A stretch of DNA of 30,329 nt from VGBK01 sp043810615 (lineage in GTDB: Bacteria; Actinomycetota; Acidimicrobiia; Spongiisociales; UBA11373), in assembly GCA_043810615.1 (NCBI GenBank), contig JBDROA010000118.1:1-30329 (forward strand), written 5' to 3'. This document shows, in pieces, positions 14,233-22,403 of the stretch. The notes under the pieces were generated by a model that saw only the letters and a program-made list of their open reading frames with translations, did no database searches and was not told where the DNA came from. The first letter of the stretch is position 1. Every line of letters begins with the position of its first letter. A program made the translations under genes and the position numbers.

Positions 14233-16155
14233 GTGCGTCGCCTCGGTTGGTGCCTCGCGGTAGTTCTGGTGGTGGGTGCCTGCGGCGACGACTCGGTGTT
14301 CCGCGACGCGACCACGAGTGCGGGGTCGTCGACGAATTCGAGTACCGCTCCTGATCCGGACTGGAGCCCGCCGTCGGCTGCGCTCGTACCGAGGATCACC
14401 GTTGAGCGTCTCCAGGCCCTCGAAGCCGCGATCGAGTTGCCGGCAGTGGAGGAGACGGACAACGACGGGAATGGTGTCATCGACCGATTCGTGCAGCAGT
14501 ACTCGGAACGCCAGGTTGCCGAAGGCGTGACCCTGAGCCGAAGGTTGCGGTACGTCCGGCAGGCCGATGGGAGCTACGCGGGAACGCTGATGCTGGAGTT
14601 CGAGGTAGGGGGGGATCAAGCGATCTCGTACCGGCACGTCGTGCAGGTTGACAAGTCTTTCGCTCCCACGATTGACGATCTGGTGTTCTCGGTGCCTCCA
14701 ACGGAGGTCATCGATCCGGATCCAGTGTGGGCTCACGAGGTCGAGTACACACCCGGTAGACCTGCTGCGAGCGGCACGGCTCTGGAAGTGCGGGTAGACA
14801 GCGGGGTTCCGAAGACCTCCCCGGAGGAGGTGCAAGCTGCCGCAGAGGACATGGCCCTGATCGAGGCAATGGAAGCCTGCGACCGCATGGAGGGGGAAGA
14901 GCAGATGCTCTGCCGTCTGCTGCTCTTCGTCAATCACTCAGACAGCCCGCTGCTCCAGGAGGCGATGCAGGACTACAACCTCGCAGAGCTCGGAGGGGCG
15001 GTCATGAAGGGCACGGCTGAAGCGGATGCCGGCTACTGCAACGTCCTTCCCGACGAGGACCGCGACCTGTGCCGGTACTACCTGACGAGAACGTTCATTC
15101 GCGCCTGCGAACAGAGATTCGACCCTGATGAGGAGGTGTACCGGGAGTGCGTGCGCTTGGCGGTGTCCGATATCTGGGATCCGATGTTGCGCTTCGCCGC
15201 GTGTGGCCATGTGGCCGATGCCGCGATGCGCGATGAATGCCTGGGGAAGGGATCCGTCGAGGTGTGTGACCGATACCCCGAAGGCGCCCCAAGGGCCCGG
15301 TGCATCCTCGCCTACGCCACCGCCGCCGGGGATCCGGCACTGTGCGAGCGGATCCCCCCGGACCTGAGACCCTTCAACCTGGACTTCTGCCTCAAGTACG
15401 TGTCTCTGGTCGCTGACGACCCCGATGGATGCATGCGGATCTCCGACGAGTCGCAACGGGCGGAATGCCTGAGCTTGCTGGCAGCCGAGCGTCGAGATGC
15501 CGACCTCTGTGAGCGGCTGGAGAGCCGGGAGCACCGGGAACGCTGCTACGCGACCGTGGGCGCGGCAACCGGTGATGTCGCAGCCTGTCTTCGGGCAGGT
15601 GCTCGTCCCGATCCAGATCGCTCGTGGGAGGAGGACCCACAGACCAGCTGGGAGCGCGATGTCTGCATCGTGACTGCGATCAAGCACGCCAACCTCACCG
15701 ACCACCGCTGGTGTGACGAGATCCTCGACCTCGACGGTCAGCATATGCGTGAGACATGCCTGACCAGGGTGGCACTCAACGCACGTAACACCTACGTCTG
15801 CACCTTCCTCACTGCGGCGCCGGCACGCGACTCTTGCTTCGCGCTGGTGGCACAGGCCGTCGGCGATCTAGCCCTCTGCGACCTGATCGATGACGGTGAG
15901 GTCGAGCAGCAATGCCGACACGCCGTCTGCCGCGCGACGACAGATCCCGACGTACGGGAACGATGTCGAGAGTTGTTCGGCGAAGCTGGCACTACCTCCA
16001 CGTGCACGATCACCACCGCGACGTCGTCGGTATCGTCGCTGTGCGCCAATCAACCGGATTGGTGGATCGCGTCGCATGAGGAGTGGGTTGAGTTCTGCTG
16101 GAACTCGCGCTGTTCCTCCATCCAGACAAGGACACCAGAGTGCGATGAACGCTGA
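14233..16155 (+). CDS. Large cysteine-repeat lipoprotein, orphan
   Basis: 640 residues from the GTG at 14233; the frame is open to an ATG at 14161. The lipoprotein signal is VRRLGWCLAVVLVVGAC with the lipidated cysteine at C17; GGGGGA at 14223-14228 is the ribosome-binding candidate, and a start at 14161 would leave 40 residues before the lipobox. After a Ser/Thr-rich linker comes a beta-rich domain (about 55-220, starting with an EF-hand-like DNDGNGVIDRF at about 77-87). From about residue 230 to the end there are 31 cysteines in a repeating pattern of roughly 28-33 residues, approximately D-x-x-x-C-x-x-[IL]...R-x-x-C-[YLF]-x-x-[VA]-A. Even spacing suggests disulfide-linked helical pairs outside the membrane. 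No enzymatic motif was seen. It follows the IS remnant and is less GC-rich than its neighbours. Confidence 0.72.
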   Translation: MRRLGWCLAVVLVVGACGDDSVFRDATTSAGSSTNSSTAPDPDWSPPSAALVPRITVERLQALEAAIELPAVEETDNDGNGVIDRFVQQYSERQVAEGVTLSRRLRYVRQADGSYAGTLMLEFEVGGDQAISYRHVVQVDKSFAPTIDDLVFSVPPTEVIDPDPVWAHEVEYTPGRPAASGTALEVRVDSGVPKTSPEEVQAAAEDMALIEAMEACDRMEGEEQMLCRLLLFVNHSDSPLLQEAMQDYNLAELGGAVMKGTAEADAGYCNVLPDEDRDLCRYYLTRTFIRACEQRFDPDEEVYRECVRLAVSDIWDPMLRFAACGHVADAAMRDECLGKGSVEVCDRYPEGAPRARCILAYATAAGDPALCERIPPDLRPFNLDFCLKYVSLVADDPDGCMRISDESQRAECLSLLAAERRDADLCERLESREHRERCYATVGAATGDVAACLRAGARPDPDRSWEEDPQTSWERDVCIVTAIKHANLTDHRWCDEILDLDGQHMRETCLTRVALNARNTYVCTFLTAAPARDSCFALVAQAVGDLALCDLIDDGEVEQQCRHAVCRATTDPDVRERCRELFGEAGTTSTCTITTATSSVSSLCANQPDWWIASHEEWVEFCWNSRCSSIQTRTPECDER

Positions 16156-16246
16156 GCACCCTCAGCCCACGCCAAACAGACGCCTCGGCCGGCAAGGAGA
16201 AGGCAAGCCGACCCGGACCCCCACCCTTCCCTGAGAGCTGCGCATC

Positions 16247-16261
16247 GGGCCGCGACGGCCC
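16247..16261. terminator. Hairpin between the cysteine-rich lipoprotein and the next gene
   Basis: GGGCCG-CGA-CGGCCC, a 6-bp perfect stem with a 3-base loop about 90 bases after the lipoprotein stop and 45 before the next ATG. Possible terminator; no U-tract. Confidence 0.25.
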
Positions 16262-16305
16262 GGCCGAAGGCAACGGTGTCGGACGGTAATCTCCAGGGTT
16301 CGCCT

Positions 16306-17162
16306 ATGACCCCCTTCATCGTCTTCGGCGTCCTGGCCGATGCCGCCGGGATGGTTCTCGTAGTCGCGGGCGCCCCCACCGCCAACCCGGGCTTGATCGC
16401 CGTCGGCGCCCCCCTGCTGATCGCCGGCACCGTCTTCTGGCTGGTAGGAGCCAAGACCCGAACCATGCTGGGAGGGCGCAGCCTCAGGTCCATCATGGGC
16501 GACGCCTCGGGCCCCGGGGGAGGCGGCGTCCCCGCCCGGGCCACAGTCCGGGCTATCGGCGAGACCGGAATCACCATCAACGAGGCTCCGGTCTTCGCCT
16601 TCGACCTCGAAGTGCACTGCGAGGGGCAGCCCCCTCACCCGGTGACGGTCAAGCAGATGGCGCCCCGGATGCTGGTCGGCGCGGTGCTCCCGTGCCACGA
16701 GGTGGCAGTTCGGGTCGACCCGACCGACGTCTCCCAGGTCACCATCGATTGGAGCGAACTGCCCCGGGCGGAGGCGTCTCAGATGAGCATGGACGTCCCG
16801 GCCGACCTCATCGCCTCCATCCCTCCGGAACGGCGCGGCTCGGCCGACGAACTGCTCGCTCGGGGCCGTCGGGGCATGGCGCGCCCGGTGGGTATCCGGA
16901 ACATGGGCGACGCGGTCGAACTCGGCCTGATCCCCGCGGGCGACGAGCGGGCCGGAGACCGGGTGGCCCTGCTCGAATTGGAGATCAAGCTGCCCGGGAC
17001 CGGCCCCGGCCCGGGACCGGCCCCTGCCCGGCCACGGTGCTCCACCGGTTGCCCACTCGGCCGGTGGGCCTGGTAGGGCCGGGACGGGAGTTGGTGGTCG
17101 CGGTCGATCGCGACAACCCCGAGCGCGAGGTGGCGGTCGACTGGGAGGCTCCCGGCGAATAG
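16306..17162 (+). pseudogene. Two-helix membrane protein with repeated soluble domain, frameshifted
   Basis: The N-terminus has two hydrophobic helices (MTPFIVFGVLADAAG... and IAVGAPLLIAGTVFWLVG). A soluble domain follows with the pattern G-V-P-A-x-A-T-V ... N-E-A-P ... P-x-x-V-x-V-R-V-D-P-x-D-x-S-Q-V-x-I-D-W, as in DUF3592-like actinobacterial proteins. The frame ends at TAG 17074-17076 with a meaningless tail (CSTGCPLGRWAW). In the +2 frame the sequence from about 17035 to TAG 17160-17162 reads ATVLHRLPTRPVG...PGRELVVAVDRDNPEREVAVDW, clearly a second copy of the same P-G-x-x-x-x-V-A-V-D-x-x-x-P-x-x-x-V-x-V-D-W motif. One base was lost (or two gained) in the GGGACCGGCCCCGGCCC tract near 17000-17030. 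A GTG at 16276 with GAAGG upstream is an alternative start. Confidence 0.65.
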
Positions 17163-17208
17163 GCCTCCGCCCTTGCGGTCGAGAGCTGCGGGGAGGATGG
17201 TGTCAGCG

Positions 17209-18270
17209 ATGAGCACCGCCGCGCCTACCCGCTACTGGCATCTCCGCGACGACGGACGGGTGCAGTGCGACCTCTGCCCCCGGCACTGTGCCCTCCACGA
17301 GGGGCAGCGGGGCCTCTGCTTCGGGCGGGCCCGCCGCGGTGACGCCATCGTGCTCACCACCTACGGCCGGTCGAGCGGCCTCGCCGTGGACCCCATCGAG
17401 AAGAAACCCCTGTTCCACTTCCTCCCGGGAAGCGCCGTCCTCTCCTTCGGGACCGCGGGGTGCAACCTGGCCTGCCGCTTCTGCCAGAACTGGGACATCT
17501 CCAGGGCCGTGGAGGACGACATCCTGGGGGTCGAAGCCTCGCCCGAGGGAGTCGCCGGGCAAGCTCTCCGCCTCGGCTGCCGCAGCGTCGCCTTCACCTA
17601 CAACGACCCCGTGGCCTTTCACGAGTACGCCGTAGACACCGCCCGCGCTTGCCGCGCCCGGGGCATCTCCACCGTGGCAGTCACCGCCGGGTACGTGAAC
17701 CCGGAGCCGCGGGAGGAGTTCTACGCGGTCATGGATGCGGCCAACGTCGACCTGAAGTCCTTCGACGACGGCTTCTACCGCCGCTACTGCGGCGGGCGCC
17801 TCGACCCGGTGCTGGAGACCCTAGAGTACGTGGCCCGCCACACCGCCACGTGGCTGGAGGTGACCACCCTGCTCATCCCCGGGCTGAACGACTCCCCGGC
17901 CGAGGTCGCCGCCCTCAGCGCCTGGGTGGCCGAGCACCTGGGCCCCGACACCCCCCTGCACTTCAGCGCCTTCCACCCCGCCTACCGCATGACCGACCGG
18001 CCCCCCACCCCGGCAGCCACCCTGCCCGCGGCCCGGCGCCTCGCCCGGGCCGCGGGCCTCCGCTTCGTCTACACCGGCAACGTCGTCGACCCCGAGGGCC
18101 AGTCCACCCACTGCCCCGGCTGCGGCGCCCTTCTGGTGGGTCGGGACCGGTACCGGCTCACCGCCTGGGGCCTGGCCGCCGAGGGGTGCTGCGCTGCCTG
18201 CGGCGCGCCCTGCCCCGGGGTCTTCGACCCCGCCCCGGCACCCGGGAGCCGCGACGTCGCAGGGGTCTGA
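17209..18270 (+). CDS. amrS: AmmeMemoRadiSam-type radical SAM enzyme (AmrS)
   Basis: 353 residues. An N-terminal cysteine cluster (CDLCPRHCALHEGQRGLC) precedes the radical SAM motif CNLACRFC with C85, C89 and C92, which hold the [4Fe-4S] cluster that cleaves S-adenosylmethionine. The downstream order SVAFTYNDPVAFHEYA, VTAGYVNPEP, DLKSFDDGFYRRYCGG, LLIPGLNDS and HFSAFHPAYRM is the signature of the AmrS/PflA-like branch, whose genes usually accompany MEMO and AMMECR1 homologues; neither is present here. The C-terminus has CPGCG and CAACGAPC, a probable zinc or extra cluster site. The substrate of the family is not known to me with confidence. Starts at 17197, 17200 and 17209 are possible; GGGAGG at 17191-17196 best fits the ATG at 17209. 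Confidence 0.88.
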   Translation: MSTAAPTRYWHLRDDGRVQCDLCPRHCALHEGQRGLCFGRARRGDAIVLTTYGRSSGLAVDPIEKKPLFHFLPGSAVLSFGTAGCNLACRFCQNWDISRAVEDDILGVEASPEGVAGQALRLGCRSVAFTYNDPVAFHEYAVDTARACRARGISTVAVTAGYVNPEPREEFYAVMDAANVDLKSFDDGFYRRYCGGRLDPVLETLEYVARHTATWLEVTTLLIPGLNDSPAEVAALSAWVAEHLGPDTPLHFSAFHPAYRMTDRPPTPAATLPAARRLARAAGLRFVYTGNVVDPEGQSTHCPGCGALLVGRDRYRLTAWGLAAEGCCAACGAPCPGVFDPAPAPGSRDVAGV

Positions 18271-18309
18271 ACCCAATCGGAAAGTAAGGGCAAGCACCCG
18301 GACCGCCGA

Positions 18310-18315
18310 TACGAT
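18310..18315 (+). promoter_or_regulatory. -10 element (TACGAT) of the M15 peptidase gene
   Basis: TACGAT is followed by seven bases (CAGCACC) and the ATG at 18323. No Shine-Dalgarno sequence; probably leaderless. Confidence 0.4.
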
Positions 18316-18322
18316 CAGCACC

Positions 18323-20854
18323 ATGCTGCCCACCCGGCGCCGCGGCGCCGTCCTGCTCGCGTTGGCCCTGCTCGTCGGGACCGCCCCCGCGGCGGCTCAG
18401 GAGGAGGGCGCCCCCGAGCCGCGCGCTGCCACCCTCCCCTCGTTCAACGAGTCGCCCGGGTGCGGGGGACCGGACGGGATCCGGGGCCCCTTTGCCACCC
18501 GGCAGGGAGAACTGCCCGCGACGGAGGCCGTTCTCGGCCCCTGGGGCGACTTCTTCGGAAGGGACATCGCCGCCGTGCGGTCCCAGTTGGTCCGGCTCTA
18601 CCTGCCCTCCCCCGGCGGCGCCGTGGGGGTGTGGGTCCACTCCCGCGTGGCCCCGGCACTGCGAGCGGTGATCCGCAACCTCGAGCGCGAGGCCGCCGCC
18701 GGCCACAGCTACCGCATCCGCTCCTGGGACACGGGGTCGTACCGGGCCGCCACCATCCCTCCCCACCGCCACTTCTCCTTCCACGCCGTGGGGGCGGCCA
18801 TCGACGTCAACTCCACGACCAACCCCCACCGCCTCGACAACGTGCTCATCACCGACATGCCCGCCTGGTTCGTGAGGGCCTGGACCGACGCCGGCTGGTG
18901 CTGGGGCGGCGCCTGGCAGACCATCAAGGACTCCATGCACTTCTCGTGGCAGGGCCCCCTGGCCACCCCCGGCTACCAGACCCCGGCCCCGTTCCCACCC
19001 CGTACCGCTGCGGCGACCTTCACTCGCACTCTCTCCTTCCCCACCGTGCTGGGGCCCACGGCGGAGGGCGGCACCCTGCTCCTGGCCGACCTGGACCGCG
19101 ACGGGGCCGCCGACGCAGTGCGGGTTCGCCCCTGGACCCCGGCCGGCCACCTCGGGTTGGAAGCCGCCCAGGCGATCCACGGCTTCGAGACCTGCGCTAC
19201 GGGGGAGGCCACCGGGTGGCCCGCCGTAGACGGGGCGGCCCGCCTCCTCGCCGATCGCGACGGTGACGGCAGGCCCGACCTCTGGGAAATCGACGCCTCG
19301 GGTGAGACCGTCGTGCTGTCGATCTACAGCTTCGCCTCCGGTTTCACCCGACGCCTGGGACGCCTCACCACTGCAGTGCCGGCCTCGGCGGGGGCCGTCT
19401 TCCTGGTCGGCGACCACGATCGCGACCGCCGGGCCGACCTGTACGTTGTGCGGCCCGGCGACCCGGCCACGCTGGCGGTGTGGCGCGGCCGCGGCTTCAC
19501 CCCTCTCATGGAAGCCACGTTGCCGTTCGCCGCCGACACACGCTGGCGCTTCGCCCTGGGGGAACGGGACGGCGATGGGATCCCCGACCTCTTCGCCCTG
19601 GGGCCCGGCAACACCCCCGCTCTCCACATCCTCACCGGGGCGTCCGCCTTCTCCGGCCCGACGGAAACCATCACCCTGCCCGGCCCCGGTCGCGACGGGG
19701 CCTTCGCCGTGGAGGACCTCGACGGCGACGGGCGGGGCGACCTGTACCTCCTCGACGGGGCCGGAACTCTGACCGTGCACCTGGGCGGCGAGCGCGGCGG
19801 CGCCCCCGACGGGCAACTCGTCTACTGGTTCTACGAGGGGCACGACCCCCATTGGGAGGCCGGCGCCGGGTGCCCGGCCGACCCCGGGGAGCGCTTCGGC
19901 CGGATCCGGGTGGCGGGGGCAGGCTCCGGCACGGCGGCGCTGCACCCGGATCCCTCCGGCGGCGGCTGGGCCCTGAGCGGCTCGGTCCCCGGGGGGCAGC
20001 CGTGGCGTCAGGAGGTGACCGGCGACGCGATCGACCTGGCCGCGGTGGCCACTCCGGCCGGGGATCGTCTCGCCGTGCTCCACAGCGGGACCGGGACCAT
20101 GGTGTCCCTGTTCACCCCGGCAGGTGCTCTCACCGGGCGAGTCCGCTTCGGCTCACTGGACGGCCCGGCAAGCCTGGTGGTGCTCGCGGCCGGAGGGGCC
20201 CCCGCCCTCGGGGTGGTGGCCTCCGGGCCCGAAGGGGCGAGCCTGACCGCCCGGGCCCTCGACGGCACCCGGCTGGGGACGGTACCGCTGCGCCTGGAGC
20301 CCATTGCCGCTGCCGCCCGGGAGGCCGGCGGCCACGGCGCCTCCGAGATCGTGCTGCTCGGCACCGCAGCGGAGGAGACCCGCCTGCAGGTGCTGGCCCT
20401 CGACGGCACCCTCCGGGCCGAGACGGTGCTGCCCGCCGGGGGCCGGGCCGAGTCCCTCGCCCTCGTCTCGGGGGAGCGACCGGCGGTGCTCTGGCGGAAC
20501 GCCGCGACCGGGCGGGCCCGGGTGCTGGTGTTCGACTCGGCCCTGGGTCTCGTCGCCCGCCACACCGTGCCCCCCGAAGCCGGGGTGGTCCTGACCGCGG
20601 TGGGGGGCGACGTGGTAGTCGCCTACCGGGCGCAGCGCAACGGCACGGTGTGGGTGCTGGCCCGAGACGGCGTCACCGGCGAGCGCCGCTACCGGACGCT
20701 CCTGCCCGCCGGCTTCGACCCGGCGGCGGCCGCCGCCGCGCTCGACGGCACCCTGTTGGTGGCCGGCCATCGCCTTGGGGACGGCGCGGTGCTCATCGAT
20801 CGACGAACCCCCGGCGGCGACCTCCTCGCCCGAGAGCAGCACTACCTGCGCTAG
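18323..20854 (+). CDS. Secreted M15-type D,D-carboxypeptidase-like protein fused to FG-GAP/VCBS-like repeats
   Basis: 843 residues. Signal peptide MLPTRRRGAVLLALALL...APAAAQ. Residues about 80-220 form a VanY/M15-like domain: HFSFHAVGAAIDVN supplies H154 and D161, and SMHFSW supplies H206, the expected H-x6-D...H zinc ligands. The next region (about 240-500) has repeated Asp-rich calcium loops: DLDRDGAADAV, DRDGDGRPDLW, DHDRDRRADLY, ERDGDGIPDLF and DLDGDGRGDLY, each about 50 residues apart, as in FG-GAP/VCBS beta-propellers. The C-terminal third is another beta-rich Gly/Ala/Leu domain with repeated ALDGT elements, possibly a second propeller. The likely role is cell-wall peptide cleavage with a binding platform, outside the membrane. 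Its stop overlaps that of the next, convergent gene. Confidence 0.85.
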   Translation: MLPTRRRGAVLLALALLVGTAPAAAQEEGAPEPRAATLPSFNESPGCGGPDGIRGPFATRQGELPATEAVLGPWGDFFGRDIAAVRSQLVRLYLPSPGGAVGVWVHSRVAPALRAVIRNLEREAAAGHSYRIRSWDTGSYRAATIPPHRHFSFHAVGAAIDVNSTTNPHRLDNVLITDMPAWFVRAWTDAGWCWGGAWQTIKDSMHFSWQGPLATPGYQTPAPFPPRTAAATFTRTLSFPTVLGPTAEGGTLLLADLDRDGAADAVRVRPWTPAGHLGLEAAQAIHGFETCATGEATGWPAVDGAARLLADRDGDGRPDLWEIDASGETVVLSIYSFASGFTRRLGRLTTAVPASAGAVFLVGDHDRDRRADLYVVRPGDPATLAVWRGRGFTPLMEATLPFAADTRWRFALGERDGDGIPDLFALGPGNTPALHILTGASAFSGPTETITLPGPGRDGAFAVEDLDGDGRGDLYLLDGAGTLTVHLGGERGGAPDGQLVYWFYEGHDPHWEAGAGCPADPGERFGRIRVAGAGSGTAALHPDPSGGGWALSGSVPGGQPWRQEVTGDAIDLAAVATPAGDRLAVLHSGTGTMVSLFTPAGALTGRVRFGSLDGPASLVVLAAGGAPALGVVASGPEGASLTARALDGTRLGTVPLRLEPIAAAAREAGGHGASEIVLLGTAAEETRLQVLALDGTLRAETVLPAGGRAESLALVSGERPAVLWRNAATGRARVLVFDSALGLVARHTVPPEAGVVLTAVGGDVVVAYRAQRNGTVWVLARDGVTGERRYRTLLPAGFDPAAAAAALDGTLLVAGHRLGDGAVLIDRRTPGGDLLAREQHYLR

Positions 20855-21090
20855 CGCCGGTTCTCGCTCTCCGCTCGGCGCCGGCGGGCGAGGCCGGTGA
20901 GGACTCCCACTACCCCCCCGGCCCCCACCCCGATGAGGACCAGCACCCAGGGCGAGGTGCCCCCGGCCTCCGCCGGTGCCGGAGCCGTGGTCGTGGTGGC
21001 GTCGGGAACGGTCTGGGCCGCCGCCCCCGCCACGGGGAAGGCGAGGAGCAGCAGCAGGACGAGAGATCCGAGAACCAGGGAGCGGCGCAT
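20851..21090 (-). CDS. Small signal-peptide plus C-terminal transmembrane protein
   Basis: 79 residues: MRRSLVLGSLVLLLLLAFPVAGAAAQ signal peptide, a Thr/Pro/Ala-rich spacer (DATTTTAPAPAEAGG), then a transmembrane helix (SPWVLVLIGVGAGGVVGVLTGLA) ended by RRRR. The layout resembles small anchored cell-surface proteins; there is no LPXTG motif. Function unknown. The stop TAG shares the palindrome CTAG (20851-20854) with the stop of the M15 peptidase gene on the opposite strand. No strong ribosome binding site was seen. Confidence 0.6.
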   Translation of the reverse strand: MRRSLVLGSLVLLLLLAFPVAGAAAQTVPDATTTTAPAPAEAGGTSPWVLVLIGVGAGGVVGVLTGLARRRRAESENRR

Positions 21091-21142
21091 GGGGCCATTC
21101 TGGCGCGCCGCCGACGGCCCGGCGCAGCGCCCGGGCCGGGAA

Positions 21143-21148
21143 TAGGAT
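21143..21148 (+). promoter_or_regulatory. -10 element (TAGGAT) of the SRPBCC-PDZ-DinB gene
   Basis: TAGGAT lies 55 bases before the ATG at 21204; the resulting leader of about 45 bases carries the ribosome binding site AGGAGA at 21193-21198. A conventional leadered promoter by contrast with several neighbours. Confidence 0.35.
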
Positions 21149-21203
21149 GATCCTGCCCGCCGGGGGGCGCTTCCACCCGCCATCGACTCGCTAGGAGAAC
21201 CCC

Positions 21204-22403
21204 ATGTCCCGCAGCACCATCACTCTGGAGCAGCGCATCGCGGCCGCTCCCTCCCAGGTGTTCCACGCCTTCACCAACGCCACCGCCCTGCGGGAGTGGC
21301 TATGCGACGCCGCCATGGTGGTGCCCCGGCGCGACGGGCGCCTGCACTTCTGGTGGACCAGCGGCTACCACGCCACCGGCGACTTCACCAAGGTGGTCCC
21401 CGACGAGCGGGTCTCTTTCACCTGGCGCGGCAAGGGCGAGCCCGCCGAGACGAGCGTGCGGGTGGCCCTCCGACCGGACGGGGAAGCCACAGTGGTCGAG
21501 CTGGCCCACAAGGGAGTGGGGACCGGCAAGAAGTGGGCCGAGGCGGCCGAAGCCATCCGGCGCGGGTGGGAGATGGGCCTGCAGAACCTCAAGTCGGTGC
21601 TCGAGACGGGGCACGACCTCCGCTTCACCCGCCGCCCCATGCTGGGCATCCTCCCCGACGCCCTCACCCCCGAGGCCGCCTCCCGATTGGGAGTGCCGGT
21701 CACCAAGGGGATCCTGCTGGGCGGGGCGGTGGAGGGGATGGGGGCCCACGCCGCCGGGCTGCAGCAGGGCGATGTGATCGTCCGTATGGGCGAAGAGAAG
21801 ATCCGCGACTGGGCCGGGCTGCAAACGGCGCTGCGCGGCCACCGGGCGGGCGATGAGGTGGAGGTCACCTACTACCGCGGGGCCGAAAAGGCCAGGACGA
21901 CGATGACCCTGTCCCCCCGGCCCATGGACGAGCCCCCGGCCACCGCGGCCGCCTTGGCCGAGGCCGTGACCGCCGCCGGCGAGGACTTCCTGGGCCGGCT
22001 GGGCGAGGCCTTCGCCGGGGCAGGCGACGAGCAGGCGGCGCGGCGCCCCGCCGACGGGGGCTGGAGCGCCCGCGAGGTGCTCTGCCACCTGATCTCGGCC
22101 GAGCGGGCCACCCACGACTACATCACCCAATTGGTCGGCGGCTACGAGCACTGGAGCGACGACTGGCCCGGCAACCTGGACATCGCCCACGCCGGCCTGC
22201 TCGCCGTCCTTCCCACCCCCGACGGGCTGCTCGAGGAACTGCGGCGCAACCGCGCCGAGACCTGGGCCATGCTCGCCTCCCTCCCGGACCCGTTCGTCGC
22301 CCGCAAGGGCAGCTACTGGCGCCTGGCCTACGGGCTCATGGAGGGCCCCCTCCACGACGAAGGGCACCTCGCCCAGATCAAGGCGGCTCTGGCCGCCGGA
22401 TAG
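21204..22403 (+). CDS. SRPBCC (AHSA1-like) - PDZ - DinB fusion protein
   Basis: 399 residues, no signal peptide, so cytoplasmic. Residues 1-135 follow the AHSA1/SRPBCC pattern: EQRIAAAPSQVFHAFTNATALREWLCD, then RDGRLHFWWTSGYHATGDFTKVVPDERVSFTW and AIRRGWEMGLQNLKSVLETG; this fold usually binds hydrophobic ligands. Residues about 145-240 look like a PDZ domain (GILLGGAVEGMGAHAAGLQQGDVIVRMGEEKIRDWAGLQTALRGHRAGDEVEVTYYR). Residues about 245-399 match DinB four-helix proteins, with a possible metal-site histidine in REVLCHLISAERATHDYI and another in LHDEGHLAQI near the end. The combination is uncommon. AGGAGA five bases upstream supports the start. Its function is unknown. Confidence 0.8.
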   Translation: MSRSTITLEQRIAAAPSQVFHAFTNATALREWLCDAAMVVPRRDGRLHFWWTSGYHATGDFTKVVPDERVSFTWRGKGEPAETSVRVALRPDGEATVVELAHKGVGTGKKWAEAAEAIRRGWEMGLQNLKSVLETGHDLRFTRRPMLGILPDALTPEAASRLGVPVTKGILLGGAVEGMGAHAAGLQQGDVIVRMGEEKIRDWAGLQTALRGHRAGDEVEVTYYRGAEKARTTMTLSPRPMDEPPATAAALAEAVTAAGEDFLGRLGEAFAGAGDEQAARRPADGGWSAREVLCHLISAERATHDYITQLVGGYEHWSDDWPGNLDIAHAGLLAVLPTPDGLLEELRRNRAETWAMLASLPDPFVARKGSYWRLAYGLMEGPLHDEGHLAQIKAALAAG

